DNA from: Meandrina meandrites
Lineage: Eukaryota; Cnidaria; Anthozoa; Scleractinia; Meandrinidae
Assembly (NCBI GenBank): GCA_963693305.1
Contig: OY855908.1
Location: 29,384,305-29,448,304 of the forward strand
DNA: 64,000 nucleotides
Direction: 5' to 3'
The first letter of the stretch is position 1, and every line of letters starts with the position of its first letter. A program made the position numbers and the translations under genes. The notes below the pieces were generated by a model. That model made no database searches and was not told the origin of the DNA. It saw only the letters and a program-made list of their open reading frames with translations. Of the stretch, positions 43,770 to 53,790 are shown piece after piece.

Positions 43770-43957
43770 AATAGGCCATTTCCGAGTTGCCATTTGCCTC
43801 AGTTTCAAAACGAGTCTTCGTGCGAAACCATGCAAATGAAAATGACTTTGATTTGCATGAAAATGGACGTGAAGGTGGAACACATTTTCATATGAATGGT
43901 TTTGCACGTAGACTCGTTTTGAAACAGAGGCAAAGGGCAACTCGAAAATGGCCTATT
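43770..43957. mobile_element. MITE with AATAGGCCATTT ends
   Basis: 188 bp; AATAGGCCATTTCCGAGTTG on the left is inverted on the right (CAACTCGAAAATGGCCTATT). The arms continue about 80 bp through the AAACGAGTCT block. The same end motif is seen in the MITE at 57586-57818. Confidence 0.8.
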
Positions 43958-44312
43958 AAGCTTTGGCAGCGAGCGACAAAATGCAAATTGGTAGTTTTGA
44001 GGTTACAGTGAAGGTTACCGCCTCTCAAAAAAATAAAAAAAACAAATGTTATATATTTGTTCATGGGATGTAATGGTCGGCTTTTACTGAAATATTAGAG
44101 AAATCGGTGAAGGTCCGAAATTTGCCTTATCCGTTCTTAAAAATGGTTAGATAGTTCTCGTCGCCGTTAGATAGTTCTCGTCTGTATTACAGTTGAAGGA
44201 TATAACAATATCTTTTATACTTTCCTGTGTAAAGGCGAAGTTTTGTTTTCATTTTTCTCCTCATTTGAATACGTTTCTCGTTTACTAATCAAGTTATAAA
44301 AATATCATTTTT
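43958..44312. other. Spacer, no gene recognised
   Basis: A+T-rich. A short direct repeat of TTAGATAGTTCTCGTC occurs twice at about 44148-44182. Nothing else is identified. Confidence 0.45.
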
Positions 44313-44492
44313 AGCTCACCAAGAGTCTCTTGTAGTTAAAGCGCCCAACCGGTATCTGGGAGGCCATGGGTTCGATTCTCGTCCGGGACTCAGTTTTTTT
44401 TTTCTTTGTCCCACGCTCGCGACAAATGGTCATTTCATCTTTATCATTTATTTACCAAGCTTAAAATTTACCATCTCCAATTTATATTACAC
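44313..44492 (+). repeat. tRNA-derived SINE-like repeat, copy 1
   Basis: The A-box region is partly deleted (CTCTTGTAGTTAAAGCGCCC), but the B box GGGTTCGATTC is present. The tail to TTATATTACAC is shared with copy 2. Confidence 0.7.
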
Positions 44493-44565
44493 GTATGATG
44501 CTTTCGACATTGCTGATCCTAGCAGTATGCAAGACGCGTGCCACATAAGAAATTAGTAAATTGCC

Positions 44566-44750
44566 TAGCTCACCAAGAGTCTCTCGTAGCTCAGTGGTTA
44601 GAGTGCCCAACCGGTATCTGGGTGACCATGGGTTCGATTCCAGTCGGGTACTCGGTTTTTTACTTTGACCCACACTCGCGACCAATAACATTTCATCTTT
44701 ATCATTTATTTACCGAGCTTAAAATTTACCATTTCCATTTTTTATTACAC
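44566..44750 (+). repeat. tRNA-derived SINE-like repeat, copy 2
   Basis: TAGCTCAGTGGTTAGAG (A box) and GGTTCGATTCC (B box) lie at tRNA spacing, with an anticodon-arm-like GCCCA...TGGGT between. The anticodon loop is irregular and the acceptor stem does not close well, so it is not a clean tRNA gene. It shares the whole tail (ATTTCATCTTTATCATTTAT to TTATTACAC) with copy 1, which indicates a tRNA-derived SINE or a tandem duplication of one. Confidence 0.75.
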
Positions 44751-44818
44751 AAAAGAAGTATCATGTTACATACTTTTGAAGTGAAAAACAATAGTATCAT
44801 GTTATATTCACCATTTCC

Positions 44819-44999
44819 ACATCTCCCATAATACACCTTGTTTGCCTCCCCCCCCCCCCCCCCCCCCCCACCAAAAAAAAAAAATTGCATAAGTATTGTT
44901 TTAAGTTTCTCTTGGGACGGCTGTATGCCCCAAGAGAAATTGAAAACAATGCTTATGCAAAATTTTGGGGGGCAAACAAGGTGCGTTATGGGAGATGTG
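44819..44999. mobile_element. Fold-back with an expanded poly-C tract
   Basis: CACATCTCCCATAATACACC is inverted at 44980-44999, and TTTCTCTTGGG faces CCCAAGAGAAA around an 11-base loop. The left arm contains a run of more than 20 C, then A, CC and poly-A, where the right arm has only GGGGGG. Confidence 0.8.
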
Positions 45000-45508
45000 A
45001 AAGTTGCGAATACTTTCAAGTGCAAACATCGATGTATTACGTCTGGCGTTTCAACGTCTTATTGAAATTGAAATATGGTAAACAAACAAAATGCATAAAA
45101 CATGAAACTTTTAACTAATCGGCCACTTCACATTTTGCACTATCTTTAAGTCTCTGAGTTCTACTTGTTGTTAGCAAAAGGGTTTTGGGGGATACATGAA
45201 AGCAGTTAGCTTTAAAAAAATAAATAAAGGCCTTTAAGAGTATATTATTTGTTAAAGAAATAAGGTTGAAACCTTTTTAAACCATAAAGACAAACTTAAA
45301 ATATATATATTTCAAATGCTTTTTATTTGAGAGGAGAAAACAAATAAGCATCCCCTCTTGCTTCTTTCTCAAACCTCGACAAAGGCGCGTAGCGCGTTTG
45401 GTGGCTAGAACTATCTCATATTCAAAAAGCGCTAGTGGAATAATTGTTTTATTAAAAACAGCCAAAGAATTGCAATATTTGAGCTCCTATAAAACCGGTA
45501 ACAACTCA
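45000..45508. other. Spacer, no gene recognised
   Basis: A+T-rich with no domain in any frame. The frame 45398-45613 runs into the fold-back at 45509. Confidence 0.4.
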
Positions 45509-45922
45509 GCAATTGGCCATGTTCTAAACGAGCAGGGGACTGGGTACGAACATATTTTTTCTTGTTGCGAATATTCAGTATTGATTGAATTGAAAATGGG
45601 ACACATCACCTGAAAGAGCATCCAAAAATTAGTAAATTCACCAAATTTGATGGTTATTGGTTTAAACGCAAAGGCATGGTACACTCTCAAAATAAGAGAG
45701 CTTAGTATGGATTGGAGGACGCCTGTCCCTCCAATCCATACTAAGTGTACCATGCCTTTGGGTTTAAACCAATAACCGTCAAATTTGGTGAATTTACTAA
45801 TTTTTGGATTCTCTTTCAGATGACGTGCCCCATTTTTCAATTCAATCGATATTGAATGTTTGTACCGAAGAGAAAATATGTTCGTACCCAGTCCCCTGCT
45901 CGTTTAGAACATGGCTAATTGC
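45509..45922. mobile_element. 414-bp near-perfect palindrome
   Basis: The outer arms share GCCATGTTCTAAACGAGCAG and its complement; the inner arms share CCTCCAATCCATACTAAG on both sides of the centre near 45725. The arms are about 200 bp and imply a recent fold-back or MITE insertion. No gene inside. Confidence 0.85.
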
Positions 45923-47243
45923 AATATACCATGGCTAGCTTTTAATAAATAATTATTGTAACCCTATGTAAACGTAGATGATATTATATATTTGGTATAT
46001 ACTCTCTAGAGTATTACTGCTAAATTGCAGAGTTCAAACAAAGCTGTAATAAATAAAGAGATTTATGTGGCGGTATTGACCGTAAATTGCGAAAATAAAA
46101 GACAGAACATAACTTACTTATTCATTCTTTGTTAATCACAGTTCGAAATAGCTGGGTATTAAATTGAATTCTAAGTCAAAATCAAATCAATGGAAACCGC
46201 AAACTGTTTGAGATAGCAGGAAGTTCGAGATAGCGGGGATATTTTTGCAGCAAATGACTGAAACAATACGACTAATTTCAAGAGAATTGAGTGACGTTCT
46301 GTCCAAGATAAGTCCTAGATAGCGGGCCCTAGCCCTACTGTGACCTCTACTGTAGTTTTCGGTACAAACTTTTCTCGATTAATAACGCTCTGAGGAGATC
46401 CACAAACACGTGTGCGGCTAAAAATCTAACCATTTGTTAAATAATAGATACAATAAAAGTGAAGCATATGTCTACAAAAGAATATACGTTACGCCAATTT
46501 TACGCTGCGGGGAAATTATACAAAGAACAGTCACTTAAATACAAGTTGTGATTTCATCTCAGCAGTTCCTAACTGCATTGATATTTAAGGTTAGAAATCT
46601 GAATAGCACAATTCTCACTCTGTCTGTCCTCTCCTGCTAAAAGTTCCAATTTTCAAGTCTGAAAGCTTGAAGACAAGATAAAGGTAGTTCATGACCTTGG
46701 TGGCTTGAGATGAGACTCCTGTCAGGACTGGCCAGGTGTGGGTTCACTGCGTGCCATTGTCGGTTATAAAGGTTTGCTTTATTGTACAGCCAGATGATGG
46801 ACGAAACAGCAGCTTGCACCAAAAGAAAACCTAAATGATATGTGCATCCCGGGTCAGCTTCTGCAAAAGAAAAGAACCGTTCAATGGACGTACCCGTGAC
46901 CTGAAATTTGATCACTTAAAATTCTCACACCCATTACATTTTCCTGATAGCATCGTGACCAGGTTCGTTTGTAGGCCTCGTCCTGATATTCGCAAAGACA
47001 GATGGTAGAGTATTTCAGTGGCCATGGGATAAAAAGAGAACGAAGAGTTACTATTTTACCGTTTTTCGTTCAGAGCTGCTGAAATGTTTACGAACTAGCG
47101 CAACCGTATCCGGTAGTAAAAATCCGAAATGTATTATACAATACAGCAGCAAAGGCTACATGTATGCTTTTACACTGAATACAAACGTCGTAGTTTGTTT
47201 CTAACATAACTGATCAGTTTTTCGTGCTATACACATTCATAAA
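45923..47243. other. Sequence downstream of the TPR-CHAT gene
   Basis: No gene is firmly supported. On the minus strand there are acceptor-like sites at about 46862 (CTTTTCTTTTGCAG) and 46903 (CAAATTTCAG), and an open stretch 46637-46861. If spliced from the donor-like GTAAGT at the end of the TPR-CHAT frame, the first acceptor would give an immediate TAA and the second a stop after a few codons, so this would mostly be 3' UTR. Speculative. Confidence 0.35.
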
Positions 47244-50200
47244 CTACTTACAATGCTCTTGTAACCTTTCTCCAAAATCCAGGGTGACATCATCACCAAT
47301 GAGTACAAAAGGAGCCCAGTACCTTACGGCACCAAAATCGTCTGACTCTCGCAGACATTTCATAGCCTGGCTGAGAGAAACGCTGGCGCTATTCCCAGCA
47401 CTCAGGTTGTGGTAGAAACTCGTCATAAACTCCATAGTGGCCCTGTCATCAATCGCCCAGAGTGACACCAGAACAGAGCGAGCACCAGCAGACAGAAAAG
47501 CCCGGGCAATACCGACCACGCCCTCAGCCTTGACCTCTCCTTCACCACTATGGCAGCAGCTAAGCACAACAAGCCTTGCTCGTAGCTGAATAGCTTGCAC
47601 GTCTGATATTTCCAGAATATAATCCTTCTTTTCAGGAATGTTGTACTTCCTCGCTGGATTTGGAGCCAAAACAATTTCACCACTTCCCATTTCTCCATGT
47701 GCGGCAATGTGCACTAAAGCAACTGAACTGATTCGTTTCAGCACCTCACCTTTAGTCGCTTCCTTTCCCGTTAGAGGAGCGGTCTTGATAATCTCGCCTA
47801 TTATCTTTACTTCTTCTCTGGCAAAAGGCAGTTGTGGTAATTTTGGTTTACCAAAGATAGTCGTGACTTCCTCTACACATGGATCTCCCACAAGGAGCGC
47901 CCCACTCTCAGTGTGGTAGTCCTCAGAACAATCCGTGATCAGCTTTAAACTTGTCAGCGAGGGGATGATGCGGATTCTGAAAGATTCACTGAGGTATCTT
48001 GAATTGCCATCCAGAAGGGCAGCGAAAGGAACCAAGTGCAGTGGACTATCTGGGACAATGATCAATTCATCACATTGGAGAACGCTTACAATGGGGCGAA
48101 TAATATGGTTATACAGGAGGCGCAAAGAATTGACTTCACGCTCTTCAGACTCCACTATCGGTTTAGCAGATGTTACATTAGACGGAGATTCATTTCTTGG
48201 CCCATCCGAAGGACGATCCTCACACCGTCGGTGAACGGCAATGTCATTTTCTTTGAAAGCCTTTTCTTGTAGACCCTTTAAAAAGATGGCTGCATCTTCA
48301 TGTTGAATCTCCTTTTGTTTAAACTGGACATCGTTTTCTCTGCAGAGTACCCATGAATTAATCTTTTTACCGTCAAGTGCTACGAAAACGATTTGTTTAG
48401 ATACACCGCTTAGCATTTTCGATGCAATTTCTGTAAGGTTATGACACCTTGACGAACGAAATTCGAGGCCATACCGTGATTCCATGAGATCCATTAAGGC
48501 CTGTGCTCGTCCTTGCTCAGCAGCAGACAAAGCCTCGTCAATCTTTGAAAGCCTTACCAGAGTTCTCCACAAAGCCGTGTGCGGATTTTGATGCAAGTCA
48601 CGAAAGTTCACTTTCCACACATCCTCATCCTGAAGAAGGCATCTCATCTCATTAAACACGTTTACGCTAGATCGATAACAATCCAGAGCCCCATGTAAAC
48701 AATCTGACAATTCAAAATCAAGGCCGAGCGAGTAAAACGCACATACTTTCGCACTCCTGTTACCTGTTTCTTCGGCGATATCGAGATGCTGCTTGTGGTA
48801 TTCCTTGGCTAATTCCAAATCTCCCATACATCGGTAGTAGGTACCAACTCTTCCACAGGCACATCCTTTGAGAGGCTTTGCCCCTAGCTCATCCGCAATC
48901 CTAAGACTTTGCAGGTAGTAATTCATAGCTCCTGACAAATCACCGAGACTTCTGCGAATTTCGCCAAGAACGATAACGGCACGTGCTTCTCCAGCCTTTT
49001 GGCCCAAAATTTTGGAAATGCTAACACATCGTTCGTGGCACAGCGTGGCTTGTCTGAAATCACGGAGGCGGAGGTGAAGATAACTAAGGTTGCCATAGGC
49101 ACCTCCTTCTCCAGCCCTGTCCCCCACTTCTTTGGCAATGCTAAGATGTTGCTTGTGGTAGGCAATGGCTTGGTTGAAATCACCGAGACTGCAATAAGCA
49201 TTGCCAAGATTGCCATAGGCACCTCCTTCTCCAGCCCTGTCCCCCACTTCTTTGGCAATGCTAAGATGTTGCTTGTGGTAGGCAATGGCTTGGTTGAAAT
49301 CACCGAGACCGTCATAAGCATTGCCAAGATTGCCATAGGCACGTCCTTCTCCAGCCCTGTCCCCCACTTCTTTGGCAATGCTAAGATGTTGCTTGCGGTA
49401 GGCAATGGCTTGGTTGAAATCACCGAGACTGTCATAAGCATTGCCAAGATTGCCATAGGAACGTCCTTCTCCAGCCCTGTCCCCCACTTCTTTGGCAATG
49501 CTAAGATCTTGCTTGTGGTAGGCAAGGGCTTGGTTGAAATCACCAAGACCTCGATAAGCATTGCCAAGATTGCCATAGGCACGTCCTTCTCCAGCCCTGT
49601 CCCCCACTTCTTTGGCCATGCTAAGATGTTGCTTGTGGTATGCAATGGCTTGGTTGAAATCACCGAGACCTTGATAAGCATTGCCAAGACTGCCATAGGC
49701 ACCTCCTTCTCCAGCCCTGTCCCCCACTTCTTTGGCAATGCTAAGATGTTGCTTGTGGTATGCAATGGCTTGGTTGAAATCACCGAGACCTTGATAAGCA
49801 TTGCCAAGATTGCCATAGGCACCTCCTTCTCCAGCCCTTTCCCCCACTTCTTTGGCAATGCTAAGATGTTGCTTGTGGTATGCAATGGCTTGGTTGAAAT
49901 CACCGAGACCTTGATAAGCATTGCCAAGATATCCATGGGCACGTCCCTCTCCAGCCCTGTCCCCCACTTCTTTGGCAATGCTAAGACGTTGCTTGTGGTA
50001 GGCAATGGCGTGGTTGAAATCACCGAGACTGTCATAAGCATTGCCAAGATTGCCATAAGCACGTCCTTCTCCAGCCCTGTCCCCCACTTCTTTGGCAATG
50101 CTAAGATGTTGCTTGTGGTATGCAATGGCTTGGTTGAAATCACCGAGACTGCAATAAGCATTGCCAAGATTGCCATAGGCACGTCCTTCTCCAGCCCTGT

Positions 50201-51230
50201 CCCCCACTTCTTTGGCAATGCTAAGATGTTGCGTGTGGTATGCAATGGCTTGGTTGAAATCACCGAGACCTTGATAAGCATTGCCAAGATTGCCATAGGC
50301 ACCTCCTTCTCCAGCCCTGTCCCCCACTTCTTTGGCAATGCTAAGACGTTGCTTGTGGTAGGCAATGGCGTGGTTGAAATCACCGAGACTGTCATAAGCA
50401 TTGCCAAGATTGCCATAGGCACCTCCTTCTCCAGCCCTGTCCCCCACTTCTTTGGCAATGCTAAGATCTTGCTTGTGGTAGGCAAGGGCTTGGTTGAAAT
50501 CACCAAGACCTCGATAAGCATTGCCAAGATTGCCATAGGCACGTCCTTCTCCAGCCCTGTCCCCCACTTCTTTGGCAATGCTAAGATGTTGCTTGTGGTA
50601 TGCAATGGCTTGGTTGAAATCACCGAGACCTTGATAAGCATTGCCAAGATTGCCATAGGCACCTCCTTCTCCAGCCCTGTCCCCCACTTCTTTGGCAATG
50701 CTAAGATGTTGCTTGTGGTATGCAATGGCTTGGTTGAAATCACCGAGACCTTGATAAGCATTGCCAAGATTGACATAGGAACGTCCTTCTCCAGCCCTGT
50801 CCCCCACTTCTTTGGCAATGCTAAGATGTTGCTTGTGGTATGCAATGGCTTGGTTGAAATCACCGAGACCTCGATAAGCATTGCCAAGATTGCCATAGGC
50901 ACGTCCTTCTCCAGCCCTGTCCCCCACTTCTTTGGCAATGCTAAGATGTTGCTTGTGGTATGCAATGGCTTGGTTGAAATCACCGAGACCTTGATAAGCA
51001 TTGCCAAGATTGCCATAAGCACGTCCTTCTCCAGCCCTTTCCCCCACTTCTTTGGCAATGCTAAGACGTTGCTTGTGGTAGGCAATGGCTTTGTTGAAAT
51101 CACCGAGACCTCTATAAGCATTGCCATGATTGCCATAGGCACGTTCTTCTCCAGCCCGTTCACCCACTTCCTTGGCAGTGATAAGACGTTGCTTGTGGTA
51201 CTGTATAAGCTTTGATGTCCTTTTTTCCAT
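47244..51230 (-). CDS. TPR-CHAT protein (TTC28-like)
   Basis: A 1328-residue frame. Residues about 10-720 are 18 almost identical 40-residue TPR units (pattern [19 protein letters not shown], then EVGDRAGEG, then AYGNLGNAY). About four diverged TPRs follow to residue 850 or so. A linker with [17 protein letters not shown] leads to a C-terminal CHAT domain (about 940-1320). CHAT is a caspase-like cysteine protease fold; the likely dyad is His1178 in HIAAHGE and Cys1226 in VVLSCCHSG, followed by the conserved [19 protein letters not shown] and DDRAT segments. TPRs probably bind partners that control the protease. Substrate is unknown. The start at 51230 is the first in-frame Met, but an acceptor-like TTTATATAG lies just upstream, so an earlier exon is possible. 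A donor-like GTAAGT overlaps the stop. CHAT-TPR proteins are expanded in corals; an immune or cell-death role is inference. Confidence 0.9.
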   Translation of the reverse strand: MEKRTSKLIQYHKQRLITAKEVGERAGEERAYGNHGNAYRGLGDFNKAIAYHKQRLSIAKEVGERAGEGRAYGNLGNAYQGLGDFNQAIAYHKQHLSIAKEVGDRAGEGRAYGNLGNAYRGLGDFNQAIAYHKQHLSIAKEVGDRAGEGRSYVNLGNAYQGLGDFNQAIAYHKQHLSIAKEVGDRAGEGGAYGNLGNAYQGLGDFNQAIAYHKQHLSIAKEVGDRAGEGRAYGNLGNAYRGLGDFNQALAYHKQDLSIAKEVGDRAGEGGAYGNLGNAYDSLGDFNHAIAYHKQRLSIAKEVGDRAGEGGAYGNLGNAYQGLGDFNQAIAYHTQHLSIAKEVGDRAGEGRAYGNLGNAYCSLGDFNQAIAYHKQHLSIAKEVGDRAGEGRAYGNLGNAYDSLGDFNHAIAYHKQRLSIAKEVGDRAGEGRAHGYLGNAYQGLGDFNQAIAYHKQHLSIAKEVGERAGEGGAYGNLGNAYQGLGDFNQAIAYHKQHLSIAKEVGDRAGEGGAYGSLGNAYQGLGDFNQAIAYHKQHLSMAKEVGDRAGEGRAYGNLGNAYRGLGDFNQALAYHKQDLSIAKEVGDRAGEGRSYGNLGNAYDSLGDFNQAIAYRKQHLSIAKEVGDRAGEGRAYGNLGNAYDGLGDFNQAIAYHKQHLSIAKEVGDRAGEGGAYGNLGNAYCSLGDFNQAIAYHKQHLSIAKEVGDRAGEGGAYGNLSYLHLRLRDFRQATLCHERCVSISKILGQKAGEARAVIVLGEIRRSLGDLSGAMNYYLQSLRIADELGAKPLKGCACGRVGTYYRCMGDLELAKEYHKQHLDIAEETGNRSAKVCAFYSLGLDFELSDCLHGALDCYRSSVNVFNEMRCLLQDEDVWKVNFRDLHQNPHTALWRTLVRLSKIDEALSAAEQGRAQALMDLMESRYGLEFRSSRCHNLTEIASKMLSGVSKQIVFVALDGKKINSWVLCRENDVQFKQKEIQHEDAAIFLKGLQEKAFKENDIAVHRRCEDRPSDGPRNESPSNVTSAKPIVESEEREVNSLRLLYNHIIRPIVSVLQCDELIIVPDSPLHLVPFAALLDGNSRYLSESFRIRIIPSLTSLKLITDCSEDYHTESGALLVGDPCVEEVTTIFGKPKLPQLPFAREEVKIIGEIIKTAPLTGKEATKGEVLKRISSVALVHIAAHGEMGSGEIVLAPNPARKYNIPEKKDYILEISDVQAIQLRARLVVLSCCHSGEGEVKAEGVVGIARAFLSAGARSVLVSLWAIDDRATMEFMTSFYHNLSAGNSASVSLSQAMKCLRESDDFGAVRYWAPFVLIGDDVTLDFGERLQEHCK
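49081..51200 (-). repeat. 120-bp tandem array encoding TPR repeats
   Basis: Eighteen units of exactly 120 bp, most differing at only a few positions. Because the period is a multiple of three, the array is also open in other frames on both strands (for example 48923-51265 minus and 48999-51215 plus); those are shadows. A two-unit block with the CTAAGATCTTG variant occurs at 49501 and 50461 (960 bp apart), and the CTAAGACGTTG/GGCGTGG variant at 49981 and 50341 (360 bp apart), which shows block duplication. Confidence 0.93.
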
Positions 51231-51504
51231 GTTCTATATAAATAATAGTAAGTATTTAATACCAAGTGTTGAAATGTGTGTATGTATTTGTGAGGTACGC
51301 GATTTGTACCATATTACTGCAGGACACAATAAAATAATCGTTCACTAAGGTTAATGAAGCTTCAAAGAGGTAATAATAAATCAGAAGTAGAGGTAGAATA
51401 GAGTCACGCTGCATCATGACCAAGGTTGTAACCCGTGGGCTGGGTGGGGTTGCCGTATCGTGTGGTGAGTGATGGGTGTGTGGCTAGTGTCCTGGACGCG
51501 ACGA
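51231..51504. other. Spacer between the TPR-CHAT gene and the minisatellite
   Basis: Short A+T-rich stretch, then a GC-richer lead into the minisatellite. On the minus strand TTTATATAG before the ATG is acceptor-like. No other feature. Confidence 0.45.
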
Positions 51505-53790
51505 GTGTGACGATAGTGGCAAGGGTGGCAAGGGTGACAAGGGTGGCTAGAGTGGCAAGGGTGGCAAGGGTGGCAAGGGTGGCAAGGGTGGCAAGGGTGG
51601 CAAGGGTGGCAAGGGTGGCAAGGGTGGCAAGGGTGGCAAGGGTGGCAAGGGTGGCGAGAGTGGCAAGAGTGGCAAGTGTAGCGAGAGTGGCAAGTGTGGC
51701 GAGAGTTGCAAGGGTGGCAAGAGTGGTGTGTCAAGGATGGCAAGGATGGCGCGAGTGGCAAGAGTGGTGTTACAAGTGTGGCAAGGGTGGCAAGGGTGGC
51801 GAGAGTGGCAAGAGTTGCAGGTGTGGCGAGAGTGGCAAGTGTGGCGAGAGTTGCAAGAGTGGCAAGGGTGGTGTGTCAAGGATGGCAAGGGTGGCGCGAG
51901 TGGCAAGAGTTGTGTTACAAGGATGCCAAGGGTGGCGAGAATTGGAAGAGTCACAAGGGTTGCAAGAATGGGAAGGACGGCGAGAGTGGCGAGAGTGGCA
52001 AGAGTGGCAAGGGTGGTGACAGTGGCAATGGCGGTGTGACCAGGATGGCAAGGGTGGCGAGAGTGGCAAGGATGGCGAGAGCAGCAAAAGTGGCAAGGGT
52101 GGCGAGAGTGGGAAGGGTGGCGAGAGTGGTGAGAGTGGCAAGTGGGGTGGCGAGAGTAGCTAGTGGGGAGAGTTGCAAGGGTGGCGAGAGTTGCAAGAGT
52201 GGCAAGTGTGGCAAGGATGGCGAGAGTAGAAAGAGTTGCAAGGGTGGCGAGAGTTGCAAGAGTGGCAAGTGTGGCAAGGATGGCGAGAGTAGAAAGAGTT
52301 GCAAGGGTGGCGAGAGTGGCAAGAGTGGCGAGAGTGGCAAGAGTGGCAAGGGTGGTGTGTCAAGGATGGCAAGGGTGGCGCGAGTGGCGCGAGTGGTGTT
52401 ACAAGGATGCCAAGGGTGGCGAGAGTTGCAAGAGTCACAAGGGTTGCAAGAATGGGAAGGACGGCGAGAGTGGCAAGAGTGGCAAGGGTGGTGTGACAAG
52501 GATGGCAAGGGTGGCGAGAGTGGCAAGAGTGACAAGGGTGGCGAAAGTGGCAAGGGTGGCGAGAGCAGCAAAAGTGGCAAGGGTGGCGAGAGTGGGAAGG
52601 GTGGCGAGAGTGGTGAGAGTGGCAAGTGGGGCGGTGAGAGTAGCTAGTGGGGAGAGTGCAAGGGTGGCGAGAGTTGCAAGAGTGGCAAGTGTGGCAAGGA
52701 TGGCGAGAGTAGAAAGAGTTGCAAGGGTGGCGAGAGTTGCAAAAGTGGCAAGTGTGGCAAGGATAGCGAGAGTAGAAAGAGTTGCAAGGGTGGCGAGAGT
52801 TGCAAGAGTGGCAAGTTTGGCAAGGATGGCGAGAGTAGAAAGAGTTGCAAGGGTGGCGAGAGTGGCAAGAGTGGCGAGAGTGGCAAGAGTGGCGAGAGTG
52901 GCAAGGGTGGCGAGAGCAGCAAAAGGGAGAGCAGCAAAAGGGTGGCGAGAGTGGGAAGGGTGGCGAGAGTGGTGAGAGTGGCAAGTGGGGCGGTGAGAGT
53001 AGCTAGTGGGGAGAGTTGCAAGGGTGGCGAGAGTTGCAAGAGTGGCAAGTGTGGCAAGGATGGCGAGAGTAGAAAGAGTTGCAAGGGTGGCGAGAGTGGC
53101 AAGAGTGGCGAGAGTGGCAAGGGTGGCGAGAGTCGCAATGGTGGCGAGGGTGGCGATAGAGGGGAGAGTGGCAAGGGTGGCAAGAGGGCGACAATGGAAA
53201 TGGTGGCAAGGGTGGCGATGGTGGTAAGAGTGGCAAAAATGGCAAGAGTGGCTGGCGTGGCGAGGGTGGCGAGGGTGGCGAGAGTGGCAAGGGCGGCAAA
53301 AGTGGCAAGGGTGGCGAGAGCGGCGAGAGTGGCAATGGTGGCGAGAGAGGCAAGAGTGGTAATGGTGGCAAGAGGGCAATAATGGCAATGGTGGCAAGGG
53401 TGGCAAGGGTTGCAAGACTGGCAAGGGTGGCGGTGGTGGTAACAGTGGCAAAAGTGGCGAGAGTTGCTGGCGTGGCGAGGGTGGCGAGGGTGGCAAGGGT
53501 GGCGAGAGTGACAAGGTTGGGAAGAGTGGGAAAGGTTGGCAATGGTGGCAAGAGTGGCAAGCGTGGCAAGTGTGGCAATGGTGCAAGAGTTGCAAGGGTT
53601 GCAATGGTGGTAATGGCGGCAAGGGTGTTAAGGATGGAAAGGGTGGCAAGTGTGGCGAGAATTGCAAGAGTGGCAAGGGTGGCAAGTGTGGCAAAGGAGG
53701 CGATAGTGGCAAGGGTGGCAAAGGTGGCAAAGGTGGCGAGAGTGGCAAGGGTGGCAAGAGTGGAAAGGGTGGCGAGAGTGGCAAGTGTAG
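51505..53790. repeat. 2.3-kb minisatellite with a 9-bp GGTGGCAAG-type unit
   Basis: The plus strand is built from GGTGGCAAG, AGTGGCGAG, AGTGGCAAG and AGTTGCAAG units. At 51550-51650 the unit is pure. Higher-order organisation is seen: a block with AGTAGCTAGTGGGGAGAG recurs at about 52155, 52639 and 52999, each followed by GCAAGGATGGCGAGAGTAG. Since 9 is a multiple of three, long frames (Ala-Arg-Val, Gly-Lys-Ser, or Leu-Ala-Thr and Pro-Leu-Ser repeats) stay open on both strands. I regard them as spurious. Confidence 0.92.

Noticed and set aside
44566..44660. Functional tRNA gene
   Set aside because: A and B boxes are good, but the anticodon loop has an irregular size, the acceptor stem does not pair, and the downstream tail is shared with another copy, as in a SINE.
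49081..51200. CRISPR-like regular array
   Set aside because: The regular 120-bp units have no spacers, are coding, and translate as TPRs; the source is eukaryotic.
48923..51265. Long open frames (780 codons minus, 738 codons plus) over the TPR array
   Set aside because: Both are shadows of the 120-bp TPR array in other frames; only the 1328-codon frame has TPR and CHAT signatures.
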